Positions 1-7,412 of a stretch of DNA of 64,000 nucleotides are shown in pieces (the first letter of the stretch is position 1; each line of letters starts with the position of its first letter). The notes beneath the pieces are model-generated. The model saw nothing but the letters and a program-made list of their open reading frames with translations. It had not been told where the DNA came from and ran no database searches. The position numbers were made by a program, and so were the translations under genes. Origin of the DNA: an uncultured Pelagimonas sp. (GTDB lineage Bacteria; Pseudomonadota; Alphaproteobacteria; Rhodobacterales; Rhodobacteraceae); assembly GCA_947497905.1 (NCBI GenBank), contig CANMIH010000001.1, positions 1,054,001 to 1,118,000 on the forward strand, written 5' to 3'.

Positions 1-48
1 GCTCAAATTTGCCTCCTGAGTGGCCTTTGGCTTTTTTCGCTCAGTCAT
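1..48 (-). CDS. start of an unrecognised gene, cut by the window edge
   Basis: Only the first 16 codons are present, reading MTERKKPKATQEANLS. The ATG at 48-46 shares an ATGA with the TGA stop of the upstream zinc-ribbon gene, so the two are probably translationally coupled. The visible part is basic and hydrophilic. The coupling suggests it belongs to the same small element as its neighbours. No function can be given. Confidence 0.5.
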   Translation of the reverse strand, partial: MTERKKPKATQEANLS

Positions 49-323
49 GACAGATATTCCTCATAAGTGCCCACGCGGGGCGAATTTGGCGCAGGACGGG
101 CGAATTTTGACGGCTCGTCCGGCTCTCCCTTAAATTTTCGGATCAATTTGGCGGTGTAGGGCTTTCCCCACCGCACTTGATGGGCACAATTCTCGCCCTG
201 TTCGTTTTGGTGGCCGCAAAAGTAATAGGCGTTGCGGTTCTTGTTCAGCTTGATCTGAACCGGCATTCCGCAGCACCCGCATTTGTCAATTCCAAGGATT
301 GGGCGCTCTGTTCCGTCGCTCAT
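45..323 (-). CDS. small zinc-ribbon protein of a probable integrated element
   Basis: A 92-aa soluble protein. A CGCC motif near residue 15 is followed about 22 residues later by a CGHQ segment and then another Cys, spaced like a four-ligand zinc ribbon. The rest is basic and proline-rich, which suggests nucleic-acid or protein binding. I prefer the ATG at 323, which has GAGGTG about 8 nt upstream; a GTG at 329 would overlap the stop of the preceding small gene. It is coupled on both sides (stop/start overlaps), so it sits in a compact operon typical of small phages or plasmid-like elements. The family is not recognised by name. Confidence 0.6.
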   Translation of the reverse strand: MSDGTERPILGIDKCGCCGMPVQIKLNKNRNAYYFCGHQNEQGENCAHQVRWGKPYTAKLIRKFKGEPDEPSKFARPAPNSPRVGTYEEYLS

Positions 324-325
324 GC

Positions 326-502
326 TCACACCTCGTCAACGTAGGAGGTCAGCTTGTCGATCTGTTCGGCCATCGCGACCGTCAGATTGATCACATCATC
401 CAGCAACTCTGGCCCCTGTTGCATCATCGCCCAAGTGCCCTTGGCTTTGAGGTCTCGGGCTTCCTTCGCTAGTGCATTCGCTTTGTCTGAAATTTTCATC
501 AT
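326..502 (-). CDS. small hypothetical protein, helical
   Basis: About 58 aa, rich in Ala, Lys, Asp and Leu and predicted by eye to be largely helical, with no Cys or membrane segment. Three in-frame ATGs exist (511, 502, 499). The GGGG just upstream of the latter two makes 502 or 499 more likely. An AT-rich sequence resembling a -10 (TTATAATAT) lies about 20 bp upstream of 511, so this may be the first gene of the transcript that continues into the zinc-ribbon gene. The function is unknown. Confidence 0.45.
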   Translation of the reverse strand: MMKISDKANALAKEARDLKAKGTWAMMQQGPELLDDVINLTVAMAEQIDKLTSYVDEV

Positions 503-511
503 ATACCCCAT

Positions 512-779
512 AAATTACAGGGGTAATATTATAACATGACGCTAGTTTTTCATAGACTTTTCAACAGGTAAGCGAAAATAAATCACCAGAAATTCACGAT
601 CTGGAAACGCTTTGTACGCCCCCCGTTCCTCCCCCGTTCACCCCCCGTCCTCAAAATGACAAACCCCCGCACCTTTCAGCGCGGGGGACGGTGGATAAGT
701 CAGACCGAAGCGAAAATATTTTCCCTTCACTTTTCTCAGCGGGCCGAAGGCCCCCTTTTGGTGACCGGTTGCCTTGCGG
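512..779. other. non-coding stretch between two element genes
   Basis: About 270 bp without a convincing gene. It contains C-rich tracts (around 618-655), an AT-rich patch near 520-590 that probably holds the promoter of the downstream minus-strand genes, and the hairpin listed separately at 664-687. A 60-codon reading frame (638-820) overlaps the hairpin and has no ribosome-binding site, so I did not call it. Confidence 0.4.
664..687 (-). terminator. probable rho-independent terminator
   Basis: A perfect 7-bp GC stem (CCCCCGC / GCGGGGG) with a 10-nt loop. Read on the minus strand it lies about 90 nt beyond the stop of the winged-helix gene and is followed by TTTGTCATTTT. It would separate that gene from the zinc-ribbon operon. 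Confidence 0.55.
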
Positions 780-1379
780 TTACTCAGCCGCCACCGCCTG
801 ATTTGAACGCCAGTCCTCAATCATTCGGCTAGCGGTCGAATAACCGTGCTGGCTTGTCCATTGGCTGAGTAGCTGCAACTCTTCCTTACGGCTTGGATCG
901 GGCACTTTATCCCCTTCACGCCGACTAGGCGTGCCCTCGTTCCCATCTGATAAAGATGGTTTCTTGAAGTGGTTCCCTGTTTTTGGGAGGGGGTCTGCCT
1001 CTTTTTTGGGTACCCCCCCTCCCAATTTTTGGGAGGGGTCTTCCCCCGGTAAGGTCATCTGATAGCGGTTAGCCTTGCCCTGACCATCCGACCAAACTGT
1101 GCCCCGCCCGCGAAAACCCGCGTAGGTGATCACACCGGCCTTACGGAGCGCCGTGACTGCCTTCTGGATGGTGTTGTAGCCCAACCCCCCCATATCGTCC
1201 CCTAGGCTTGTGTGGGCAATTTCCGGGGTCTGGCCTGTGTCGAAATCAATCTTGGTAAACAGGCAATACAAAACGCCCATTTCGTTGCCCTTGCATCCTG
1301 CTTGCAACGCGGCTTGGACCGCGCGCCGCTGGAATGAGTGCCCAAATGGTTTGGGAGTAAATGCGGCGTTACTTTTCAT
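780..1379 (-). CDS. winged-helix DNA-binding protein, replication- or phage-type
   Basis: A 199-aa protein. Residues ~15-115 look like a winged-helix domain (a helix-turn-helix around the QKAVTALRKAGVITY segment, followed by a beta wing), as in plasmid and phage replication initiators and conserved HTH replication proteins. The middle is a low-complexity Lys/Pro/Ser linker, and the C-terminus is a short helical, Trp-containing segment. The start at 1379 overlaps the end of the upstream 65-aa gene by 11 nt and has GGGGCAG upstream. A longer frame back to 1487 would overlap that gene much further. The domain type is fairly secure; a role in replication or gene control of the element is inference. 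Confidence 0.55.
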   Translation of the reverse strand: MKSNAAFTPKPFGHSFQRRAVQAALQAGCKGNEMGVLYCLFTKIDFDTGQTPEIAHTSLGDDMGGLGYNTIQKAVTALRKAGVITYAGFRGRGTVWSDGQGKANRYQMTLPGEDPSQKLGGGVPKKEADPLPKTGNHFKKPSLSDGNEGTPSRREGDKVPDPSRKEELQLLSQWTSQHGYSTASRMIEDWRSNQAVAAE

Positions 1380-1566
1380 CGTCGAACTGCCCCATATCCA
1401 TAACCTTTTGGGCAATGGTGCCATCGGCACGCATTCTGTCGATCTGACCTTGGACGCCAGATTTTCCCCGGTTAATGATATAGGCAATTCGGCGCACGGA
1501 ATGACCGTGCTCTAGCAACAATCGGATCGCTGTCCGTTCCTGTTCTGTGAAGTTCTTCCCGCGCAT
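1369..1566 (-). CDS. short helix-turn-helix protein
   Basis: A 65-aa protein. Residues ~8-45 read like a resolvase/GcrA-type helix-turn-helix: a Thr-Glu-Gln-Glu start, then 'RLLLEHGHSVRRIAYIINR' and 'SGVQGQIDRMR'. It probably binds DNA and may control the element from the inverted repeats just upstream of its start. It is the first gene of the minus-strand pair and overlaps the winged-helix gene by 11 nt. No precise family assigned. Confidence 0.6.
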   Translation of the reverse strand: MRGKNFTEQERTAIRLLLEHGHSVRRIAYIINRGKSGVQGQIDRMRADGTIAQKVMDMGQFDDEK

Positions 1567-1574
1567 GGCGTTCT

Positions 1575-1590
1575 ACCTGTATTAACAGGT
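1575..1590. promoter_or_regulatory. small inverted repeat 8 bp upstream of the HTH gene
   Basis: ACCTGT-ATTA-ACAGGT is a perfect 6-bp palindrome immediately upstream of the ATG at 1566. Its position suits an autoregulatory operator for the 65-aa HTH protein. This rests on position and symmetry alone. Confidence 0.35.
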
Positions 1591-1658
1591 GGTCGCTCGT
1601 TGTTTTGCGGACGTAAACAATGTACACATCGAATCAAGGGTGTACCACCACCCCTACT

Positions 1659-1707
1659 CGCCCTGTCCGCTTTCGTCTTTTGGTAAGCTGTATTAGCGGA
1701 CAGGGCG
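1659..1707. repeat. 13-bp perfect inverted repeat in the element control region
   Basis: CGCCCTGTCCGCT (1659-1671) is repeated in inverted form at 1695-1707 around a 23-nt spacer. It has no T-run typical of a terminator and lies between the divergent HTH gene and aroQ. Origin hairpin, attachment-site arm or operator are all possible. A weaker pair, GTACAC (1622-1627) and GTGTAC (1640-1645), lies nearby. Confidence 0.6.
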
Positions 1708-1753
1708 TCTCAAATTCCCCTTTCGCTTCAACTGTTTACCGGCGCTAACGGCT

Positions 1754-1781
1754 AGTCGGTATTATGTAAATTACACGATCA
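1754..1781. other. dif-like (XerC/XerD) sequence, possible element boundary
   Basis: The stretch reads GTCGGT then ATTATGTAAATTAC. Aligned by eye to the classical dif core (ATAATGTATATTATG), it shares most of the central ~14 bases, with a degenerate right arm. It sits where the small element stops and the housekeeping gene aroQ begins. That would fit an attachment site used by XerCD-dependent elements, which often leave one imperfect arm. The similarity is partial and could be chance in AT-rich DNA. Confidence 0.25.
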
Positions 1782-1862
1782 TCAACACCGTGAAAAGACA
1801 CGAAACGCTGGACAGCCTGCCAGTGAAAGCTTTACCACGCTTTTCAGACTTCAGGAGGTTTT

Positions 1863-2300
1863 ATGCGTTCTATTCTTGTCCTCAACGGCCCCAATCTTAA
1901 TCTGCTTGGCACTCGCCAACCCGAGATCTACGGCACAACTACGTTAGCTGACGTTGAAGACATGTGCGCCGCGCATGCAGAGAAAATTGGTGTTGCTGTC
2001 ACCTGCGCGCAGTCCAACCATGAAGGCGCTCTGGTTGATCACATCCACGCAGCCCGTGGTGTTCATGATGCGATTATTCTGAATGCTGGTGCCTATACAC
2101 ATACGTCCATTGCGCTGATGGATGCGATCTCAAGCACCGAGGCGACTGTGGTTGAACTGCATCTCTCAAACATTCATGCACGCGAGACCTTCCGACACAC
2201 ATCGTATATTTCACCTGTTTCCGTAGGCTTGATCTGTGGATTTGGTGCAAATGGGTATATACTGGCGATGGATGCGGTGCTGCATCACTTGGAGAGCTGA
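1863..2300 (+). CDS. aroQ: 3-dehydroquinate dehydratase, type II
   Basis: A 145-aa cytosolic enzyme converting 3-dehydroquinate to 3-dehydroshikimate in aromatic amino acid synthesis; type II forms are dodecamers of ~150 aa. The N-terminal GPNLNLLGTRQPEIYG carries the conserved Asn, Arg and Tyr of the active-site lid. The SNHEGALVDHIH and HLSNIHARETFRHTSY motifs supply the catalytic His and substrate-binding residues. The ATG has an excellent AGGAGGT 3 nt upstream. Its stop lies 3 nt before the LuxR-type gene, so the two are probably cotranscribed. Confidence 0.96.
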   Translation: MRSILVLNGPNLNLLGTRQPEIYGTTTLADVEDMCAAHAEKIGVAVTCAQSNHEGALVDHIHAARGVHDAIILNAGAYTHTSIALMDAISSTEATVVELHLSNIHARETFRHTSYISPVSVGLICGFGANGYILAMDAVLHHLES

Positions 2301-2303
2301 GCT

Positions 2304-3065
2304 GTGACTTCTGAATTGCGTGCCTACCTGATCGAGCTAACAAACGCGGAAACGGTCGAAGACCTCTGGGCCAAACACTGTGAACGTATGGCTGATCTGG
2401 GCTTTAATCGATTGATCTATGGATTTACGCGGTTCCTGACAGCGAACTCTTTTGGCGATCCAAACGACCTTGTGGTGCTCAGCAACCATTCCGCTGAATA
2501 CCGCAAAGGATTTGTCGAAGACGGCCTGTATCGCAACGCGCCCATGGTGCGTTGGGCGCTTGAAAATGAAGGTGCGTGCAGCTGGGCCTCTTTGGCGGAA
2601 ATGTTTGCCAACCAAATGCTCGATTCCAATGCACAAAAAGTCGTCTCTTTCAACATGTCGCACAAGGTGCATGCGGGCTACACCATCAGCTTTAAGTCTG
2701 TATCCAGTCGCGCCAAGGGTGCGATATCGCTGTGTGGTCGCGCAGACCTGTCACAGGATGCACTTGACCAGATCTGGGCCGAGCAAGGCGACGACATTGT
2801 TCTGATGAACAATCTGGTGCACCTGAAAATCTTGACGCTTCCAATCCCGCTCCAGAACCAGAACCTGACTCCACGCCAGCGAGAAGCTCTGGAATGGGTG
2901 GGTGACGGCAAGACCATGCAGGACATCGCACAGATCATGGGATTGACCCAGGCCACCATCGAAAAGCATCTTCGACTGGCCCGCGAAACATTGAATGTGG
3001 AAACCACGGCGCAGGCTGTGGCCAAGGCCGCTTTCCACAATCAGATGTTTGTCCTAGAGGCCTAA
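2304..3065 (+). CDS. LuxR-family regulator with autoinducer-binding domain
   Basis: A 253-aa protein starting with GTG just after aroQ. Residues ~15-165 fit an autoinducer-binding domain: the aromatic-rich stretch around RLIYGFTRF and the conserved Trp in EGACSWASL. Residues ~187-245 are a LuxR helix-turn-helix that begins LTPRQREALEW and includes DIAQIMGLTQATIEKHLRLAR. It should bind an acyl-homoserine lactone or related ligand and regulate transcription. No luxI-type synthase is present in the window, so it behaves as a LuxR solo here. Cotranscription with aroQ does not by itself explain its target. Confidence 0.88.
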   Translation: MTSELRAYLIELTNAETVEDLWAKHCERMADLGFNRLIYGFTRFLTANSFGDPNDLVVLSNHSAEYRKGFVEDGLYRNAPMVRWALENEGACSWASLAEMFANQMLDSNAQKVVSFNMSHKVHAGYTISFKSVSSRAKGAISLCGRADLSQDALDQIWAEQGDDIVLMNNLVHLKILTLPIPLQNQNLTPRQREALEWVGDGKTMQDIAQIMGLTQATIEKHLRLARETLNVETTAQAVAKAAFHNQMFVLEA

Positions 3066-3484
3066 TACGGCACATCCTGTGCAGATATGCTTGGTTTCCC
3101 AAGGTTGGACCCAAATCCTGTAGGCCACTGAATTTCATATGTTTTCAGCCAAGGTCAGGAAAACCAGACTGTCTTTGCGCAAGGTAAACTGGATAAATGA
3201 CCCTACGTTCCGTGAGTGGTGGCTAAGCCTAGGAGCGCGGGGGCAGTATCTGGAATATTCGATCCAGCTCTGATGTCTCTTCCCGACTTTTGTCGGACGC
3301 TGGGTGGTAGGGCAATTTGAGCTCGATCATTCCAGCTCTCCCTTCGGGAGGCTGCTAAATCGTATCCCCAATGTCTCGAAAGCAGCCTTCCGATCCCCCT
3401 GCCCTAAAATGCATCTCTCAGAAATTCGCGGCACCTGAGCTTGGATTACAACAGTCTCAGTTCTGCTTTTCATAGGTCTCATAG
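3066..3484. other. non-coding gap between luxR-type gene and tsf
   Basis: About 420 bp with no supportable gene on either strand. It contains a short hairpin CTCCC-TTC-GGGAG (about 3339-3351) and two copies of CCAGCTCT (around 3265 and 3330). A small RNA could lie here, but nothing in the sequence identifies one. Confidence 0.3.
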
Positions 3485-3512
3485 AAAAAGAGCCGCTGTT
3501 TCCAGCGGCCCT
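3485..3512 (-). terminator. terminator of the rpsB-tsf operon
   Basis: GCCGCTG (3492-3498) pairs with CAGCGGC (3503-3509) around a 4-nt loop. On the minus strand it is followed by TCTTTTTC, about 30 nt beyond the tsf stop. Confidence 0.8.
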
Positions 3513-3539
3513 TTTCCCAATTCAGAAGAACGTCTGGGC

Positions 3540-4415
3540 TTAGCCCTGAACGGCCTTCGCAACTTCCGCTGCGAAATCTTCTTCTTTTTTCTCGATGCCG
3601 TCGCCAACCTGCATGCGAACAAAGCCAACGATCTCAGCGCCGGCGTCTTTTGCCGCCTGCTCAACGGTCACGTCAGGGTTCACAACGAACTGCTGACCCA
3701 ACAGAGTGATCTCGGCGAGGAATTTCTTCATGCGGCCAACGATCATTTTCTCGATCACGGCTTCGGGCTTGCCCGATTCACGTGCGATGTCGATCTGAAC
3801 CTGACGCTCTTTTTCAACAACGGCCGGGTCAAGGTCCGCTTCGGAAAGCGACGCAGGGTTCGACGCAGCGATGTGCATTGCAACCTGCTTACCGAAGGCT
3901 TCGTCGCCGCCGTTCAGCGCAACGAGAACACCGATCTGGCCCATGCCGGTGGTGGCCGCGTTGTGGACATAGGTCACAACGGTTTCACCTTCTACGGTAG
4001 CCATGCGACGCAGCGACATGTTTTCGCCGATGGTGGCGATCTTGTCGGTGATCATGTCGTTGACCGATTTGCCGTCGATCTCAGTAGTCGCCAGAGCTTC
4101 AACATCGGCAGCACCCAGAGCTGCGCCAGCGATTTTGCCAACCAGTTCCTGGAATTCCGAGTTTTTCGCAACAAAGTCGGTTTCCGAGTTCACTTCAACC
4201 GCAACACCTTTGCCACCGTCAACAGCAACGGCAACAAGGCCTTCTGCTGCGGTACGGCCAGCCTTTTTCGCCGCTTTCGCGAGGCCCTTGGTGCGCAGCC
4301 AGTCAACCGCGGCTTCCATGTCGCCGTCGTTTTCAACCAGCGCTTTTTTCGCGTCCATCATGCCAACGCCGGTGGATTCGCGCAGTTCTTTAACCTGTGC
4401 AGCTGTGATCGCCAT
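3540..4415 (-). CDS. tsf: elongation factor Ts
   Basis: 291 aa. EF-Ts is the guanine nucleotide exchange factor that regenerates EF-Tu-GTP during translation. The N-terminal UBA-like domain ([22 protein letters not shown]) and the TDFVAKN signature that contacts EF-Tu are intact, followed by the two-subdomain core. The length matches alphaproteobacterial EF-Ts. It lies 106 bp downstream of rpsB on the same strand, the usual bacterial rpsB-tsf order, and has AGGAG upstream of the ATG. Confidence 0.98.
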   Translation of the reverse strand: MAITAAQVKELRESTGVGMMDAKKALVENDGDMEAAVDWLRTKGLAKAAKKAGRTAAEGLVAVAVDGGKGVAVEVNSETDFVAKNSEFQELVGKIAGAALGAADVEALATTEIDGKSVNDMITDKIATIGENMSLRRMATVEGETVVTYVHNAATTGMGQIGVLVALNGGDEAFGKQVAMHIAASNPASLSEADLDPAVVEKERQVQIDIARESGKPEAVIEKMIVGRMKKFLAEITLLGQQFVVNPDVTVEQAAKDAGAEIVGFVRMQVGDGIEKKEEDFAAEVAKAVQG

Positions 4416-4449
4416 CTTTTGGCTCTCCTCGTATCTCTAAAAGCAAGTC

Positions 4450-4483
4450 CGGGTGGCTCCCGGGTCAAACCTGGTGCCACCCG
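4450..4483 (-). promoter_or_regulatory. hairpin in the rpsB-tsf intergenic region
   Basis: CGGGTGGC and GCCACCCG form an 8-bp stem enclosing 18 nt that can pair further internally. There is no U-tract, so it is more likely an mRNA-stability or partial attenuation element between rpsB and tsf than a full terminator. Confidence 0.4.
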
Positions 4484-4521
4484 CTCATGTCACGCTTTCA
4501 TGTCGCTTGCGCGACACGAGC

Positions 4522-5298
4522 TTAAGCTTCGGCGTTTTCGCCAGCTTCTTCGACAACTTCTTCAACCGGAGCGTCTTCCAGAGCGCCCAGATCGTAGCCA
4601 GCGGCTTCCATCTGACCGGTCATACCGTCCAGAGCAGCGCGCGAAACCAGATCGCAGTACAGCGCAATCGCGCGGGCCGCGTCGTCGTTGCCTGGGATGA
4701 TGTAGTCGATGCCAGCAGGCGAGCAGTTGGTGTCAACAACACCTACTACTGGGATTCCCAGTTTGTTGGCTTCGGCGATGGCCAGCGATTCTTTTTTCAC
4801 GTCGATGACGAACAGCATGTCAGGCACGCCGCCCATGTCACGGATACCACCCAGCGAAGCCTGAAGCTTGGCCTGGTCGCGTTCCATGTTCAGACGCTCT
4901 TTCTTGGTCAGACCTTCGGCGCCAGTTTCCATCTGCTCATCGATGGTGCGCAGACGGTTGATCGACTGCGAAACGGTCTGCCAGTTGGTCAGAGTGCCGC
5001 CGAGCCAACGGTGGTTCATGTAGTACTGAGCGCATTTCTCTGCGGCTTCAGCGATTGGGCCCGAGGCCTGACGCTTGGTGCCAACGAAGAGAACGCGGCC
5101 GCCTTTGGCAACACATTCACGGATAGCGTTCAGAGCCGCGTCCAGCATGGGAACGGTCTGGGTCAGGTCCATGATGTGGATGCCGTTGCGCTGCCCGTAG
5201 ATGAACTCGCCCATACGGGGGTTCCAACGCTGGGTCTGGTGACCAAAGTGTACGCCTGCTTCCAGCAGCTGGCGCATGGTGAACTCGGGAAGAGCCAT
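4522..5298 (-). CDS. rpsB: 30S ribosomal protein S2
   Basis: 258 aa. S2 is a structural protein of the small ribosomal subunit, bound late in assembly near S1. The start [20 protein letters not shown] is classical, as are the [17 protein letters not shown] and LFVGTKRQA motifs. The frame extends further upstream, but the ATG at 5298 has GGAAAGGAAAAAGAC directly before it and matches the family N-terminus. The acidic, Glu/Ala-rich C-terminal tail is typical of alphaproteobacteria. The ~130-bp GC-rich leader upstream may carry autoregulation, which I could not identify. Confidence 0.98.
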   Translation of the reverse strand: MALPEFTMRQLLEAGVHFGHQTQRWNPRMGEFIYGQRNGIHIMDLTQTVPMLDAALNAIRECVAKGGRVLFVGTKRQASGPIAEAAEKCAQYYMNHRWLGGTLTNWQTVSQSINRLRTIDEQMETGAEGLTKKERLNMERDQAKLQASLGGIRDMGGVPDMLFVIDVKKESLAIAEANKLGIPVVGVVDTNCSPAGIDYIIPGNDDAARAIALYCDLVSRAALDGMTGQMEAAGYDLGALEDAPVEEVVEEAGENAEA

Positions 5299-5427
5299 GT
5301 CTTTTTCCTTTCCGGTTTTCAATCCTCGGCGGGGGATCAAGACAAATGTCTCAACCGGTGGACGTATAGGGATGTCTCCCCCATAGGCCCGCCCCCGCCT
5401 GCGGGGTTCGTGAGCGCGCACCTAAAG

Positions 5428-5748
5428 CTATTTGGAGGGGGCGTCAAGCCTTGCTTGGGATCTAAAGCGAAAGAAGGCGTCAAAACCCGCTTCGGCTTGG
5501 TTTTCTCTCGCAATTCCGTGTTTTTCGAAAGCGAGACACAATAAAATCGGCCAGGGCAGATCAGATTTTGTAAGGCTAAATTCCTGGCAGAGCCAGTCAT
5601 CAAATCCGTCTAAAGGATCCTCATCTTGGGCAAAGGCAAGGCCCGCAATGAAGCCGCAAACCGACTTGATATCAAGATCAGGCACCAGTTGGTCGAGTTG
5701 CGACTGAACCTCTAAAAGCTTCTTTTCGAACGTTGGCTGTTGCGTCAA
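5428..5748 (-). CDS. conserved small protein of unknown function
   Basis: 106 aa if started at the TTG at 5748, which has GGGGAGAG 6 nt upstream; an ATG at 5778 lacks a ribosome-binding site. The protein is acidic (DQLVPDLDIKS, FAQDEDPLDGFDDWL), with a helical N-terminus and an aromatic-rich middle. It has no signal peptide or membrane segment. It lies upstream of rpsB on the same strand, about 130 bp away, so it may or may not share a transcript with it. The family is not recognised. Confidence 0.5.
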   Translation of the reverse strand: MTQQPTFEKKLLEVQSQLDQLVPDLDIKSVCGFIAGLAFAQDEDPLDGFDDWLCQEFSLTKSDLPWPILLCLAFEKHGIARENQAEAGFDAFFRFRSQARLDAPSK

Positions 5749-5922
5749 GACACTCTCCCCGTGTGAATTGCCGTACATTGCACATTCAATGTATATACAA
5801 ACCATCCTACCATGAGATACGTTACATCAGGAAAGAAGAATATTGTGACAGAAGTATTAACGCCTTCATTTTGTCCGAGCTAAAGAGGCTGTCACCACAA
5901 ACAAGCCTCTTTCAAACACAAA

Positions 5923-5949
5923 AGACCCCTCTTGAGCCAAGAGGGGTCT
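5923..5949 (-). terminator. terminator after phoB
   Basis: A perfect 12-bp stem (AGACCCCTCTTG / CAAGAGGGGTCT) with a 3-nt loop, 35 nt beyond the phoB stop. On the minus strand it is followed by TTTGTGTTTG. It closes the pst-pho operon and could act in both directions. Confidence 0.8.
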
Positions 5950-5983
5950 GTCGTCTCTTTTAGGTAGGTTAAGGTCTGGTCAC

Positions 5984-6673
5984 CTAACCCAGAGCATATC
6001 CAGCGCCCCGAACGGTGCGCAACGGGTCGCCTCCGCCATGTTTGCTAAGGGCTTTGCGCAACCGGCCGATGTGCACGTCAACGGTACGTGTATCGACATA
6101 GATATCACGCCCCCACACACGATCCAAAAGCTGTTCACGCGACCAGACACGGCCTGGCTTTTCCATGAAGGTCGTCAACAGACGAAACTCGGTTGGACCA
6201 AGTTTCAGCTCTTTACCATCCCGTGTGACACGATGGGTCTCGGCGTCGAGAACAATGTCTTCGTATTCAAGCCGTAGCCCAGCAGCAGCCGGTCGCGACC
6301 TGCGCAGCTGGGCGCGAACACGGGCCATAAGCTCGACAACTGAATAGGGTTTGACGACATAGTCATCCGCACCCGTTTCCAGACCTCGCACCCGGTCCAC
6401 TTCTTCGGAACGCGCAGAAAGCATGATCACTGGCACATTGCGCGTCTCTGGACGCGTCTTGATCTGGCGGCACACCTCGATCCCAGACACATTAGGAAGC
6501 ATCCAATCCAGCACAATGATGTCCGGATTTTCTTCTTCCATCAGAACCAGGGCCTCTTCCCCGTTTTCGGCCCGCGCGACGCGAAAGCCCTCGGCTTCGA
6601 GATTATAACTCAGAACTTCACGCTGGGCGGCTTCATCTTCGACCACCAGAACTGTCGGTTGATCAGCAGGCAT
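5984..6673 (-). CDS. phoB: phosphate regulon response regulator PhoB
   Basis: 229 aa, OmpR/PhoB family. The receiver domain (residues 1-120) has the acidic pair Glu12-Asp13, the phosphoacceptor Asp56 in VLDWMLP, and the conserved Lys in DDYVVKPYS. The C-terminal winged-helix domain (~130-229) carries LGPTEFRLLTTFMEKPGRVWSREQLLDRVWG, typical of PhoB. Phosphorylated by PhoR under phosphate starvation, it activates pst and other pho genes by binding Pho boxes. It is the last gene of the pst operon, 4 nt after phoU. Confidence 0.97.
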   Translation of the reverse strand: MPADQPTVLVVEDEAAQREVLSYNLEAEGFRVARAENGEEALVLMEEENPDIIVLDWMLPNVSGIEVCRQIKTRPETRNVPVIMLSARSEEVDRVRGLETGADDYVVKPYSVVELMARVRAQLRRSRPAAAGLRLEYEDIVLDAETHRVTRDGKELKLGPTEFRLLTTFMEKPGRVWSREQLLDRVWGRDIYVDTRTVDVHIGRLRKALSKHGGGDPLRTVRGAGYALG

Positions 6674-6677
6674 GGCA

Positions 6678-7412
6678 TTATGCTCCGTCGGCGGTGTCGT
6701 TCGGGCCGAGCGTTGTTGAGGTTTTGTCGAGCTTCAGGCGATCTTCGTCAGGCTTCTGGCCCGATGTCAAAAACACCACCTGTTCCGCAATCGAGGTTAC
6801 ATGGTCGCCCATACGTTCGATGTTTTTTGCAATGAAATGCAGATGCATACAGGCGGTGATGTTGCGCGGATCTTCCAACATAAAGGTCAGGAATTCGCGG
6901 AACACGGTGTTGTACATCTGGTCAACATCGCGGTCACGTTCGATGACATCCAGTGCAAGGGCTTCGTCGCGCTGAATATAGGCGTCCAACGCATCTTTCA
7001 GCATCAGTTCAACTTCGCGTGCCATACGGCGTAACGCAGTCGAAGTGCCACCGATGGCCTGAAGTTGCACCAGAACCGTGGTGCGTTTGGCCATGTTCTT
7101 GGCAAGATCGCCAATACGCTCAAGGTTGGCCGTCATGCGCATCACCGACAGCACAACACGCAGGTCGGTGGCCGTGGGGGCCCGAAGTGCAATCACACGG
7201 GCCGCTTCGTCGTTCAGGCTTTCTTCCAGCGCGTCGATCGCCGCATCCGCCGCCCGCACCTTTTCAGCAAGCTCTTCGTCGCGAGTTTCAAGCGATGTCG
7301 CGGCCTGCATGATGGCGGCCTCAACGAGGCCCCCCATTTTCATGATCTGCGCCTGAATACCTTCCAGCTCGCGGTCGAAGGCGGTGACAATATGTTCTCT
7401 CAATTCGGTCAT
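6678..7412 (-). CDS. phoU: phosphate signalling protein PhoU
   Basis: 244 aa, all-helical. Two PhoU repeats carry the E/D-rich metal-binding signatures (VRAADAAIDALEESLN; MRMTANLERIGDLAKNMAKR in repeat 1, HFIAKNIERMGDHVTSIAEQ in repeat 2). PhoU connects the Pst transporter to PhoR and turns the regulon off when phosphate is plentiful. Its start overlaps the pstB stop by one base (TAATG), so it is translationally coupled to the transporter ATPase. Confidence 0.97.
   Translation of the reverse strand: MTELREHIVTAFDRELEGIQAQIMKMGGLVEAAIMQAATSLETRDEELAEKVRAADAAIDALEESLNDEAARVIALRAPTATDLRVVLSVMRMTANLERIGDLAKNMAKRTTVLVQLQAIGGTSTALRRMAREVELMLKDALDAYIQRDEALALDVIERDRDVDQMYNTVFREFLTFMLEDPRNITACMHLHFIAKNIERMGDHVTSIAEQVVFLTSGQKPDEDRLKLDKTSTTLGPNDTADGA

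Larger units (their letters stand above)
1591..1862. other. intergenic region between the element and aroQ
   Basis: About 270 bp with no gene. It holds the 13-bp inverted repeat (1659-1707), a weaker GTACAC/GTGTAC pair, the dif-like motif and, at its right end, the aroQ ribosome-binding site AGGAGGT. The aroQ promoter must lie in 1710-1850. Confidence 0.5.

Noticed and set aside
638-820. 60-codon minus-strand frame between element genes
   Set aside because: Overlaps the likely terminator and the end of the winged-helix gene and has no ribosome-binding site.
3441-4700. 419-codon open frame on the plus strand across tsf
   Set aside because: It is the antisense of tsf, a certain gene with clear motifs. 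The long frame arises from codon bias, and its product (rich in Phe, Asn, His, Arg) has no domain.
4453-5544. 363-codon plus-strand frame across rpsB
   Set aside because: Antisense of ribosomal protein S2; no ribosome-binding site and no recognisable product.
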